A program made the translations under genes and the position numbers. Source: Cyanobium sp. WAJ14-Wanaka (GTDB lineage: Bacteria; Cyanobacteriota; Cyanobacteriia; PCC-6307; Cyanobiaceae). From it: a DNA stretch of 64,000 nt. Below the pieces are notes generated by a model. The model had not been told where the DNA came from. It ran no database searches and worked only from the letters and a program-made list of their open reading frames with translations. Below, in pieces: positions 26,871 to 35,538 of the stretch; the stretch's first letter is position 1, and the number at the start of each line of letters is the position of its first letter. The stretch lies in contig NZ_JAGQAZ010000001.1 in assembly GCF_024345375.1 (NCBI RefSeq), forward strand, positions 372,001 through 436,000. The letters run 5' to 3'.

Positions 26871-27725
26871 GTGATTGATCCCCTGCTGCTTGAGCAATTC
26901 GCCAGGCCCATGCTGTTGTCGTTGCAGCAGGCGGTGGCCGCTGGCAGAAGCCCCCTGCTGGCCCTAAATGGTCCGGTGGGGGCAGGCAAAAGTAGTTTTT
27001 GCGCCGAACTGATCCAGCTGGCCAGCGGCATGGGCCTGGAGTTGGCCGTGGCCTCGATCGACGACCTCTACCTGCCTTGGCAGCAGCGGCTGGAGGCCAT
27101 GGCCGGCAATCCCTTTGGGGTAAATCGGGTGCCCCCCGGCAGCCACGATGTGGGCCTGTTGCTGGAGCGCCTATCGGTGTGGCGCAGGGGCGGCCCCCTG
27201 CAACTCCCCCGCTTTGATAAAACCCTGCGGGTCGGAGCCGGTGACCGGCTGCCCTTTTCTCAGGAACCCTTGCCTGGGCGACCCGGGTGCCAGAGACCCC
27301 AAGCCCTGATCCTGGAGGGTTGGCTGATGGGCTGCCGCCCCCTCGGCCCCGGGGGACTGGCGGATCTTGGTGCGTTGGTGGGGCTCGCTCCAGCCCCAGG
27401 CCTGGAGCCCATAGGCGAGCAGGAGGCGGCCTGGATACCCCACTGGGACAGGCAGCTGGGGGCCTATGGGCCCCTCTTCGATAGTTGTGATGGACTCTGG
27501 TTGCTGCGCCCCGAAAGCTGGAGCTCGGTGCGCCGTTGGCGCTTTCAAGCCGAGGCAAGGCAGCGCCGCCGCGGGGGTGCTTGGCTAGCTCCAGCCGAAC
27601 TGGATGCCCTGGTGCGCTCCAGCCTGGCCTCGCTGCCGCCGATTCTTTACCAGGATCCGCTAGTTGCCATAGCAAAAGCCTCCGCCCAATTGGATGGACG
27701 GAGGCGTTGCACTGCGATCAGCTAG
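26871..27725 (+). CDS. glyK: D-glycerate 3-kinase (plant GLYK type)
   Basis: P-loop kinase that phosphorylates D-glycerate to 3-phosphoglycerate, the last step of photorespiration. The 284-residue product shows Walker A NGPVGAGKSSF near 30-40, IDDLYLPWQQR near 64-74, GNPFGVNRVPPGSHDVGLL near 80-99, FDKTLRVGAGDR near 115-126, and ILEGWLMGCRPL near 145-156, the layout shared with plant GLYK. Starts at GTG 26871. Its last codons contain a hairpin that reads as a terminator for the convergent rpmF gene. The symbol is used by analogy. Confidence 0.85.
   Translation: MIDPLLLEQFARPMLLSLQQAVAAGRSPLLALNGPVGAGKSSFCAELIQLASGMGLELAVASIDDLYLPWQQRLEAMAGNPFGVNRVPPGSHDVGLLLERLSVWRRGGPLQLPRFDKTLRVGAGDRLPFSQEPLPGRPGCQRPQALILEGWLMGCRPLGPGGLADLGALVGLAPAPGLEPIGEQEAAWIPHWDRQLGAYGPLFDSCDGLWLLRPESWSSVRRWRFQAEARQRRRGGAWLAPAELDALVRSSLASLPPILYQDPLVAIAKASAQLDGRRRCTAIS
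27674..27705 (-). terminator. rpmF terminator inside the glycerate kinase 3' end
   Basis: On the minus strand: stem GCCTCCG / CGGAGGC with a 14-base loop, followed by TTTT, 51 bases past the rpmF stop. The whole element lies within the last codons of the convergent kinase gene, so the coding sequence and the terminator share bases. Confidence 0.65.
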
Positions 27726-27755
27726 TTCCCTAACTGAATTTCAGAAATAAGTGCT

Positions 27756-27935
27756 TCAGCCTTCGCCGTCGTCGTCCCCGTCCTTCATCGGATAAATAAA
27801 GCCTTGGGCTCTGCCGCTAAGCACGGCCTTGCCGATCGAAAGGGCCTTTTGGGCTGCCACTGCGGCCTTGCCTTTCCAGGTGGCATGGCGCTGGTTGCGC
27901 TTGCCCTTCGACGTTTTCTTCTTGGGTACAGCCAT
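27756..27935 (-). CDS. rpmF: 50S ribosomal protein L32
   Basis: A 59-residue large-subunit protein. [20 protein letters not shown] is the classic L32 N-terminus, followed by [20 protein letters not shown] and an acidic cyanobacterial tail with three aspartates (KDGDDDGEG). The zinc-binding cysteines of some L32 proteins are absent, as in other cyanobacteria. It is divergent from ftsH with 87 bases between, and a terminator lies downstream inside the convergent kinase gene. Confidence 0.96.
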   Translation of the reverse strand: MAVPKKKTSKGKRNQRHATWKGKAAVAAQKALSIGKAVLSGRAQGFIYPMKDGDDDGEG

Positions 27936-28022
27936 CCCAGTTATTCAGCAACCAAGCAATGATCTTCCGCTGCAGCATGGCCATCCGTCAAATCGCTAAG
28001 CTCCGCTCAAAGTTTCTTTCCA

Positions 28023-29846
28023 GTGAGCGGCAGCCTTTCTCCTGTATCGAATGGCTCCCCTCCCGCAACGAAGGGCCCCCTTCAACGGCCGGCTAACCCC
28101 GCTGAGGTCTCCTACAGCAGCCTGATTAAGGCGATTGGCCAGGGCCAGGTAAAGGATCTGGAGCTGTCCCTGAAGCAACGGGAGGTGCAGGTGCGCTTCA
28201 GCGATGGCCTTAGGGCCAGCGTGCCCGTCTTCAGCAACGACCAGGTGCTGTTGCGCACGGCCCAGCAGGCAAAAGTGCCCCTCACCGTCCGCGACGACCG
28301 CCAGGATGCGGCCGTGGCAGGTCTGGTGGGAAACGGCCTGCTTGTTTTGCTGCTGCTTGGTGGCCTCACCCTGCTGATCCGCCGTTCCGCCCAGGTGGCC
28401 AACCGGGCCATGGGCTTTGGCACCAGTAAGGCCCGCGTGCAGCCAGAGGGCGGGGTGCCGGTTCGCTTTGAAGATGTGGCAGGTATCTCGGAGGCCAAGG
28501 AGGAGCTGGCCGAGGTGGTCACCTTCTTGAAGTCGCCTGAACGGTTCACCTCCGTGGGCGCAAAGATCCCCAAGGGCGTGCTTTTGGTGGGCCCGCCAGG
28601 TACGGGTAAAACCCTGCTCGCCAAGGCGATTGCCGGTGAGGCGGGCGTTCCCTTTTTCTCGATTTCCGGCTCGGAATTTGTCGAGATGTTCGTGGGGGTC
28701 GGCGCCTCAAGGGTGCGGGATCTGTTCCGCAAGGCCAAGGCCAAGGCACCCTGCATCGTCTTTATTGACGAAATTGATGCGGTGGGCCGCCAGCGGGGCG
28801 CCGGTATTGGCGGTGGCAACGATGAAAGGGAGCAGACCCTCAACCAGCTGCTCACCGAAATGGACGGTTTTGCAGACAATTCCGGTGTGATCCTGCTGGC
28901 GGCCACCAACCGGGCAGACGTGCTCGATACGGCCCTGATGCGGCCGGGTCGATTTGACCGCCGGATCCATGTCGACCTGCCAGATCGCAGGGGTAGGGAA
29001 GCAATCCTGGCGGTTCATGCCCGCACCAGACCCTTGGCTGAGGAGATTTCCCTGGCCGATTGGGCCAGCCGCACCCCGGGCTTTTCCGGGGCAGATCTGG
29101 CCAACCTGCTCAATGAGGCGGCGATTCTCACGGCCCGTTGGCACAGGCAGTCGATCGACGCCGAAGCCCTCAATGGCGCCCTGGAGCGGATCACCATGGG
29201 TCTGGCGGCTTCACCGCTCCAGGACAGTGCCAAAAAGCGGCTTATCGCTTACCACGAAGTGGGCCATGCCCTGCTCACCAGCCTGGTGCCCCACGCCGAC
29301 AAGCTCGACAAGGTGACCCTGTTGCCCCGCGCCGGCGGGGTCGGTGGTTTTGCCCGCACGATGCCGGATGAGGAGATCCTCGATTCGGGACTGATCAGTA
29401 AGGCCTACCTGCGGGCCCGCATGGTGGTGGCCCTCGGGGGCAGGGCTGCGGAAATCATGGTTTTTGGACCTGCTGAGGTGACCCAGGGGGCCTCCAGCGA
29501 TTTGGAGATGGTGGCGCGCATCGCCCGGGAGATGGTTACTCGCTACGGCTTTTCAAGCCTGGGTCCGGTGGCCCTGGAGGGGGATGGGGCTGAGGTTTTC
29601 CTGGGCCGCGACTGGCTGAGGAGTGAGCCTGGCTACTCCAGGGAAACCGGCAACCGAATAGATGGCCAGGTGCGTCAACTAGCAGTAGGTGCCCTCGAGC
29701 AGGCCCTGGCCGTGCTCACCCCGCGCCGCGCCCTAATGGACGCCCTGGTTGAGCGCTTGATCGAGGAGGAAACAATTGAGGGTGATTCATTTCGCGCCTT
29801 GCTAGGGCAGCACGAGGCCTTGGCCCAGGTGGTGGTTGGAGTTTGA
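28023..29846 (+). CDS. ftsH: ATP-dependent zinc metalloprotease FtsH
   Basis: Membrane AAA+ protease; in cyanobacteria some members clear damaged D1. The 607-residue product has Walker [10 protein letters not shown] near 188-196, Walker [11 protein letters not shown], the second region of homology, the zinc site HEVGH near 411-415 (Val in place of the usual Ala), and the third ligand region [12 protein letters not shown] near 490. Only one membrane helix is evident (about 97-119). The usual N-terminal helix before the [13 protein letters not shown] segment is missing from GTG 28023, and upstream sequence does not supply one. Which of the FtsH paralogues this is remains open. Confidence 0.93.
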   Translation: MSGSLSPVSNGSPPATKGPLQRPANPAEVSYSSLIKAIGQGQVKDLELSLKQREVQVRFSDGLRASVPVFSNDQVLLRTAQQAKVPLTVRDDRQDAAVAGLVGNGLLVLLLLGGLTLLIRRSAQVANRAMGFGTSKARVQPEGGVPVRFEDVAGISEAKEELAEVVTFLKSPERFTSVGAKIPKGVLLVGPPGTGKTLLAKAIAGEAGVPFFSISGSEFVEMFVGVGASRVRDLFRKAKAKAPCIVFIDEIDAVGRQRGAGIGGGNDEREQTLNQLLTEMDGFADNSGVILLAATNRADVLDTALMRPGRFDRRIHVDLPDRRGREAILAVHARTRPLAEEISLADWASRTPGFSGADLANLLNEAAILTARWHRQSIDAEALNGALERITMGLAASPLQDSAKKRLIAYHEVGHALLTSLVPHADKLDKVTLLPRAGGVGGFARTMPDEEILDSGLISKAYLRARMVVALGGRAAEIMVFGPAEVTQGASSDLEMVARIAREMVTRYGFSSLGPVALEGDGAEVFLGRDWLRSEPGYSRETGNRIDGQVRQLAVGALEQALAVLTPRRALMDALVERLIEEETIEGDSFRALLGQHEALAQVVVGV

Positions 29847-29850
29847 GGGC

Positions 29851-30819
29851 TCAGGCGAAGCGGATATCGAGGCTGCGCAGGTAGGTCATCAGGCCCGCAT
29901 CCTGGATGGGGAGGAGATAGGCAGTACTGCCGCTTTCATTCACATGGGCATGCCAGTGGCCAGGGGGAGTGATGAAGGCTCCTCCGGCCTGCCAATCGAT
30001 CCGCTTTGGATCCCGGATGGAGCCGTCGGCCTCCAGCTCCGTGCCCACCAGGGTGTAGCAGCCTGGCTCGCACTCGGTAATCAGATCTAGGGCCACCGAT
30101 TGGTGCCGGTGGGGGGCCTGGCTGGCGCCGGCAGGCACCATGCCAAACATCGCCCAGAGCACGTGCGTGACCGTGCGGGTGTTGGGCAGGTCGCTGTTGG
30201 CAAGCAGCAGGCTGAGGCGATTACTGCGGGCGCTGCTGAGATCGGCCGCCAGCTTGAGGAGCTCTTCCTTAAGCCAGGTACCGGGGTAATAGGTGGTCTC
30301 AAACCTGGGCAGGCTCGGCACCACGCCGAGGTAGTTGAGTAGGGGAGCGTCGTGCACCCAGTACAAAACGCTGGTGCTGTCTGCTTCCAGTAGGGGCGCC
30401 GCCCCCGCCGGCAGCACGAACAGATCACCCTGGTTCCAATTCAGGCACACAGGTTCGCTTTTGGCCTCACCGGGGCGTCCGCACCGACCACTGCCGGAGA
30501 GCACAAAGAACAGTGAGCTGGTGGCATTGGCGGCGGCTTTTACCGCCTCGCCGGCATCTAGACGGATGAAGTGGGCCGCTAACCCTGGACTGGTGGCCGG
30601 TCCAGCCGCACCAAGCTCGGCACTGAGATCGAGGGGCAGGATGGCGCTGGAGCCTGAAGCATGGAGCTCGGGCCCCCAGGAGTGGTAGGGGATTGGATCG
30701 CTCAGGCCCCGGCGCACCGGATTGGCGGCCTGGCGGTAATCGAACAGCAGCGCCTTGCTGTCATTGTTGGGGTGGATCGCTGCCGAACACACCATCGGAT
30801 GGGGACCAGGATCTGCCAT
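29851..30819 (-). CDS. Two-domain cupin protein
   Basis: A 322-residue protein with two beta-barrel cupin domains. The C-terminal one keeps likely metal ligands: APHRHQSVALDLIT near 235 and PPGHWHAHVN near 290. The N-terminal one (LFFVLSGSGRCGR and GDLFVLPAG) lacks a clear histidine pair. This is broadly like gentisate-dioxygenase-type bicupins, but no substrate can be assigned. Start at ATG 30819; a TTG at 30837 would overlap the sulfur-carrier gene by 3 to 4 bases. The neighbours are a CysO-like carrier and thrC on the same strand, suggesting a sulfur or amino-acid role (inference). Confidence 0.82.
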   Translation of the reverse strand: MADPGPHPMVCSAAIHPNNDSKALLFDYRQAANPVRRGLSDPIPYHSWGPELHASGSSAILPLDLSAELGAAGPATSPGLAAHFIRLDAGEAVKAAANATSSLFFVLSGSGRCGRPGEAKSEPVCLNWNQGDLFVLPAGAAPLLEADSTSVLYWVHDAPLLNYLGVVPSLPRFETTYYPGTWLKEELLKLAADLSSARSNRLSLLLANSDLPNTRTVTHVLWAMFGMVPAGASQAPHRHQSVALDLITECEPGCYTLVGTELEADGSIRDPKRIDWQAGGAFITPPGHWHAHVNESGSTAYLLPIQDAGLMTYLRSLDIRFA

Positions 30820-30833
30820 AGGAATTGGCTTCC

Positions 30834-31109
30834 TCAACCCCCAGCTACGGCGGGCACAATGCTCACCTCATCACCATCGGCCAGGGGGGTGGCCTGGTTA
30901 TCGAGGAAGCGGATGTCTTCGCTGTTTACATAGACATTCAGGAAGCGGCGCAGCTTGCCCGCCTCGTCACAGAGCCTGCCCTTGATGCCGGGGTATCGGG
31001 CCTCCAGGGCATCCAGCAGGGCGTCCACGCTGGTGGCCTCGAGTTCGGCGCTGGCCTCGTCGTTGGTGAACTTCTGGAGGGGGGTGGGGATCAGAACCTG
31101 AACGGCCAT
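30834..31109 (-). CDS. MoaD/ThiS-family sulfur carrier, CysO-like
   Basis: A 91-residue ubiquitin-fold protein ending in the diglycine tail PAVAGG, used for thiocarboxylate formation. [13 protein letters not shown] and [14 protein letters not shown] closely resemble the mycobacterial cysteine-synthesis carrier CysO as I remember it, more than MoaD or ThiS. It lies 54 bases downstream of thrC and just before the cupin gene. In Mycobacterium CysO works with CysM and the peptidase Mec; neither is in this window. An adenylating MoeB-like partner would be needed elsewhere. Confidence 0.88.
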   Translation of the reverse strand: MAVQVLIPTPLQKFTNDEASAELEATSVDALLDALEARYPGIKGRLCDEAGKLRRFLNVYVNSEDIRFLDNQATPLADGDEVSIVPAVAGG

Positions 31110-31163
31110 TGGTTTTAGTTAGGGCGTAATTGGAGGCAGGTGGGGTCAATCAGCAGCTTGGTC

Positions 31164-32429
31164 CTAATGGCTTGCCTGGGCCTTCTGCCAGGCGGCCTTA
31201 AAGCTGTCGAGCTGGGCTTCGATTAGGTAGGGCTCACCAATGGAGCCGGCAATCGCTTCAGTGGTTTTGAGGCCGTTGCCGGTGATGTAGGCCACGGTGG
31301 TTTCATCGGGATTGATCTTGCCCTGTTCCACCAGCTTTTTCAGCACGGCAATAGTTGTGCCACCGGCTGTTTCGGTGAACACACCCTCGGTTTCGGCCAG
31401 CAACTTGATTCCTTCGATGATTTCGTCGTCGTTGACGGCGGCAATCGTGCCCTTGGTTTTATTGGCGATGTCGATGGCGTAGGGGCCGTCGGCGGGGTTG
31501 CCAATCGCAATCGACTTGGCGATGGTGTTGGGCTTCACCGGAGTGATGAAATCGCGGCCCTCGGCAAAGGCTTGGGCGATGGGGCTGCAGCCCTCGGCCT
31601 GGGCGCCGCTGAAGCGCACGGACTTCTCTTCCACCAGGCCCACCTTGATGAATTCATCAAAGCCCTTGCGGATTTTGGTGAACAGGGAGCCAGAAGCCAG
31701 GGGGGCCACGATGTGGTCAGGCAATTGCCAGCCCAGCTGCTCGATCACCTCATAGCCAAGGGTTTTGGAACCTTCGGAGTAGTAGGGACGCAGGTTGATA
31801 TTTACAAAGCCCCAGCCAAAGGTGTTGGCCACCTCTGAACAGAGGCGATTTACCTGGTCGTAGTTGCCATGCACCGCCATCAGAGTCGGGTTGTAAACCA
31901 GGGTGCCCAGCACCTTGCCCAGCTCCAGGTCGCTGGGGATAAACACACAGCACTCGAGGCCGGCGTGGGCGGCGATGGCAGCCGTGGAATTGGCCAGGTT
32001 GCCCGTGGATGCACAGCTCACCGTGGTGAAGCCCAGCTCCTTGGCGCGGGTGAGGGCCACCGAAACCACCCTGTCCTTGAAGGAGAGGGTGGGCATGTTT
32101 ACGCCGTCGTTTTTGATGTAAAGGCTTTTGAGGCCAAGGCGCTTGGCCAGGTTGTTGGCCTTCAGCAGGGGGGTAAAACCAGTGCCCACATCGATCGGAT
32201 CGCCCTCTATGGGCAGGAAATCCCTGTAGCGCCAGATCGATGCGGGGCCGGCTTCGATCGTGGCGCGGCTGACTCGATTTTTGATCGCCTCGTAGTCGTA
32301 GACGACCTCCAGGGGGCCAAAGCAGACGTCTTCACAGACGTGGCGGGCCGTTGCCTCGTAGGGATGGCCGCATTCCTTGCAGCGCAAGCCAGTGAAGGTG
32401 GAGCGAGAAAGGGTGGCTGTCACGGTCAC
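31164..32429 (-). CDS. thrC: Threonine synthase
   Basis: PLP enzyme converting O-phosphohomoserine to threonine. The 421-residue product has an N-terminal zinc-ribbon-like segment (LRCKECGHPYEATARHVCED), the PLP lysine in TLSFKDRVVSVAL near 113-125, the phosphate loop in ASTGNLANSTAAIAAH near 140-155, and the C-terminal ETAGGTTIAVLKKL. GTG start at 32429. It is divergent from the UPF0182 gene with 74 bases between. The CysO-like carrier and the cupin follow on the same strand. Confidence 0.95.
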   Translation of the reverse strand: MTVTATLSRSTFTGLRCKECGHPYEATARHVCEDVCFGPLEVVYDYEAIKNRVSRATIEAGPASIWRYRDFLPIEGDPIDVGTGFTPLLKANNLAKRLGLKSLYIKNDGVNMPTLSFKDRVVSVALTRAKELGFTTVSCASTGNLANSTAAIAAHAGLECCVFIPSDLELGKVLGTLVYNPTLMAVHGNYDQVNRLCSEVANTFGWGFVNINLRPYYSEGSKTLGYEVIEQLGWQLPDHIVAPLASGSLFTKIRKGFDEFIKVGLVEEKSVRFSGAQAEGCSPIAQAFAEGRDFITPVKPNTIAKSIAIGNPADGPYAIDIANKTKGTIAAVNDDEIIEGIKLLAETEGVFTETAGGTTIAVLKKLVEQGKINPDETTVAYITGNGLKTTEAIAGSIGEPYLIEAQLDSFKAAWQKAQASH

Positions 32430-32503
32430 GCCTAGCGATACCAGACCTTAACAGCGACTTTTGATCCGCCTGCTAAAAGCCGACCTTCGACATCGGGATT
32501 TAT

Positions 32504-35434
32504 TTGGATGGTTTTGCTAGGGCGCTGCGGCTGCCCCTTGCGCAGACGCAGCTCCTGCTTAGGGTCGGCTACAGAAGCGCTGCAGGCATTTCCTTGGCTC
32601 CTCGGCAGTCCCCCCGATTAGGCGTCCGCTCCGGGGCCGGCACTGCGCTTGCTGGCATTGCGCCTCTTGCCTGGCTTTGCCTTGGTTTGGCGCTGGCCTT
32701 GGGCCTGTTTGTGCTGGCAGGACGCCTCAGTATTGAGTGGCAGTGGTTTAGTGAATTCCAGGCCCAGGGCATGCTTTTGCGCCGCTGGCTGCTGCAGCTG
32801 AGCGCCTTTGTCCTGGTGATGGGCCTAGGGGTTCCCCTGCAGCTGCGGCAGCTGCAGCGCTGCTGGCGATTACGGCTCGAGGCATCTCGTAAGCAACTTC
32901 CCAACTCACCCCTTTTCCCCCTGGCGCGCCTGGGCTTGATCGGGCTGCTTCTGCTGCTGCTTGCCCTTCTGGCCGGTGGCCTCACCTATTTGATGGTGCA
33001 GGCCCAGGATTTGATTGCGGCACCCTTTAGCGGCCAGGTGATCACTGGCATCCCGGTGCTCGCCGACCTGCCCCCACTGCTGCTGGTGGGTTTGGCGGCC
33101 GGCCTGGTGCTGCCCCTGTTGCGGTGGCCGCTAACGACCCTGCGGATTGCCCTGGCGGCGGCCCTGGCCGGTTCAGCGACGGCCCTGGCCCGGGGTTGGA
33201 GCCTCTGGCTGCCTGCCCTTTTGGCTGTGCCCTTTGGCCAGGCCGATCCGATTACGGGTCTGGATATCAGCTTCACGGTGCTGCAATTGCCCGCCTTTCG
33301 CCTGTTTTTGAGCGTGCTGCTGGCCCAGGGACTGGTGGGTTTTGCTGCTTGCCTCTGGCTCACCTTCACAGAGGGCAAAACCCTCTCCGAACTGGCATTT
33401 GTGGGGCTGAGTAGGGCCCAGAAAAAGGTCCTGCAGCCCCAGCTGGCCCTTCTGGCCCTGGCCGCCGCCCTGGGCACGGCGCTTGCCCCCTTCGCCCTGA
33501 TGGTGGAGGGCAGTGGGGTGGCCAGTGGGGCTGGTTTTGTCGATCTGCACGTGCGCCTGCCCCTGCGCCTGCTGTTGGCCCTGCTCCTGGCCCTCACCGC
33601 CGGTGGCCTGATGGTGCCCCTGCCTGGGGGCTGGTTGCGGCGAGGAATTTTGGTGCCCTTGGCCACCGCGGCAGCCCTGGTGCCGATCACCGAAGGGGTG
33701 GTGGCCCCCCTGGTACAGCGCCTGGTGGTGCAGCCGCGGGAATTGTTGCTGGAGACGCCATACCTCAAGCGCAGCATCAGGGCCACCCGGGAGGCATTTG
33801 GCCTCTCGACCATGCACAGCAGCGTGTTTGAGCCCCGCCAAAGGCTTACGCCTGGGGATTTGAAGCAGGCCTCCGGCACCATTGCCAATATCCGCCTCTG
33901 GGATAGCCAACCCCTACTTGCCACCAATCGGCAGCTGCAGCAGCTTCGCCTCTATTACAGCTTTCCCTCTGCGGCGGTCGACCGCTATCCCCTGCTCGGC
34001 GACCCCCAGCGCAATGGCTCCCAGCAGGTGTTGATTTCTGCCCGGGAGCTCGATACGGCTGCCCTGCCGAGTGGCTCAGATACCTGGCTGAACCGCCACC
34101 TGGTCTTTACCCATGGCTATGGCTTTACGGTCTCGGCCGTAAATGCAGCCGGGCCCGATGGTCTGCCCCTTTATTTCGTAAGGGACCTGGGCCGGGGGGG
34201 CAAGGTTCAAGGCATCCCCCAGCTTGGGGTCAGCAATGGCCGTGCCCGGGAGGTCTTGCCGGTGGGCCGCCCCCAGCTCTATTTCGCCTCGGCCAAGGCC
34301 CCCTATGTGATCGCCCCCTCCCAGGTGCGGGAGTTCGACTACCCGGATGGGGATCTGAATGTCTACACCCGCTACGACGGCGAAGCGGGTGTGCCGATTG
34401 GAACGCCCCTGCGGCGCCTGCTGGTGGCGAGCTACCTGGGGGAACCGCGCCTGTTGGCTAGTGGTTCGCTCAATCCCCAATCCAAGCTATTGATTCGCCG
34501 CCAGGTGAACCAGCGGCTTGCTGCCCTATTTCCATTTTTGCGCTTTGAAAGCCAGCCCTATCTCGTAACTGCCCGGGTGGAGCAGGGGGCGGGATACGTG
34601 GCGGGTCAGCACCAGTACTGGATGCTCGATGGCTTTACGACTAGCCGCAGCTATCCCTATTCCGATCCGAACCCGGCGGGAATTCGCTACTTCCGCAACC
34701 CCGTAAAGGCGGTGGTGGATGCCTTTAACGGCAGGGTTTGGCTCTATGTGAGTGATCCTGCCGATCCGATCCTGCGCACCTGGCGCCGCGCCTTCCCGGA
34801 GCTGTTTCAGCCCTTAACGGCCATGCCCAAACCGCTCCTGGCCCATATCCAGGTGCCCCAGAGCCAATTCAATATCCAGGCCGAGCGCCTACTTCGTTAT
34901 CACGTCACCGACGTGCGCACCTTCTACAACGGTGACGACGTCTGGTCGGTGCCCCTGGAGATCTATGGATCCAGCAATACCCCGGTGCGTCCCTATCACG
35001 TAACGATCCAGTTGCCGGGCCAGAGCAACCCTGAATTTGTGCTGCTGCTGCCCTTCTCACCCCTCAAGCGCGCCAACATGGTGGGTTGGTTGGCCGCCCG
35101 CAACGACCTGCCCCACTACGGCCAGACCCGCCTGGTGCGTTTCCCCCAACAGCGCCTTTTGCTCGGGCCCCAACAGATTTCAGCCCTGATCGAGCAGGAT
35201 CCGGCCATTAGCTATCAATTTGGGCTCTGGAACCGGGTGGGTTCGAAGCTGATCCACGGCAATCTGCTGGTTTTGCCCGTGGGTAAGGGGCTCTTGTATG
35301 TGGAGCCGATCTATTTGCAATCTAAAAACAATGAGTTGCCCACCCTGGTGCGGGTGGTGGTGACCGATGGGGTCAATTTTGTGATGGAGCGCAATTTGCA
35401 GGATGCCCTTAAGCGCTTGGCCAGCAGGCTTTAG
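32504..35434 (+). CDS. UPF0182 family integral membrane protein
   Basis: A 976-residue protein (COG1615) with about seven to eight helices in the first 420 residues, including WLCLGLALALGLFVLAG and RLGLIGLLLLLLALLAGGL, then a large extracytoplasmic domain. Family marks include YLKRSIRATREAFGL near 425 and YHVTIQLPGQSNPEFVLLL near 830. Function is unknown across bacteria. No ATG or GTG is available; TTG 32504 is the most upstream start and the true start could be slightly later. The convergent fba terminator lies between the two stops. Confidence 0.9.
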   Translation: MDGFARALRLPLAQTQLLLRVGYRSAAGISLAPRQSPRLGVRSGAGTALAGIAPLAWLCLGLALALGLFVLAGRLSIEWQWFSEFQAQGMLLRRWLLQLSAFVLVMGLGVPLQLRQLQRCWRLRLEASRKQLPNSPLFPLARLGLIGLLLLLLALLAGGLTYLMVQAQDLIAAPFSGQVITGIPVLADLPPLLLVGLAAGLVLPLLRWPLTTLRIALAAALAGSATALARGWSLWLPALLAVPFGQADPITGLDISFTVLQLPAFRLFLSVLLAQGLVGFAACLWLTFTEGKTLSELAFVGLSRAQKKVLQPQLALLALAAALGTALAPFALMVEGSGVASGAGFVDLHVRLPLRLLLALLLALTAGGLMVPLPGGWLRRGILVPLATAAALVPITEGVVAPLVQRLVVQPRELLLETPYLKRSIRATREAFGLSTMHSSVFEPRQRLTPGDLKQASGTIANIRLWDSQPLLATNRQLQQLRLYYSFPSAAVDRYPLLGDPQRNGSQQVLISARELDTAALPSGSDTWLNRHLVFTHGYGFTVSAVNAAGPDGLPLYFVRDLGRGGKVQGIPQLGVSNGRAREVLPVGRPQLYFASAKAPYVIAPSQVREFDYPDGDLNVYTRYDGEAGVPIGTPLRRLLVASYLGEPRLLASGSLNPQSKLLIRRQVNQRLAALFPFLRFESQPYLVTARVEQGAGYVAGQHQYWMLDGFTTSRSYPYSDPNPAGIRYFRNPVKAVVDAFNGRVWLYVSDPADPILRTWRRAFPELFQPLTAMPKPLLAHIQVPQSQFNIQAERLLRYHVTDVRTFYNGDDVWSVPLEIYGSSNTPVRPYHVTIQLPGQSNPEFVLLLPFSPLKRANMVGWLAARNDLPHYGQTRLVRFPQQRLLLGPQQISALIEQDPAISYQFGLWNRVGSKLIHGNLLVLPVGKGLLYVEPIYLQSKNNELPTLVRVVVTDGVNFVMERNLQDALKRLASRL

Positions 35435-35463
35435 CCCGGGTGCTCCCCCACCAGTGGGGACAT

Positions 35464-35487
35464 AAAAAAGGGGGCCCTTAGGCCCCC
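35464..35487 (-). terminator. Rho-independent terminator after fba
   Basis: On the minus strand a seven-pair stem GGGGGCC / GGCCCCC with loop TAAG, followed by six T residues. It lies about 50 bases past the fba stop and closes the long minus-strand run starting at hisA. Textbook form. Confidence 0.9.
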
Positions 35488-35538
35488 GAAACTCAAATTT
35501 GCGAACTGCCCGTTTGCGAACTGCCCGCCTGCGTCTGA

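Noticed and set aside
35441-35458. Hairpin cccca / tgggg after the UPF0182 gene
   Set aside because: No T-run on the plus strand after it; the stronger neighbouring stem clearly serves fba.
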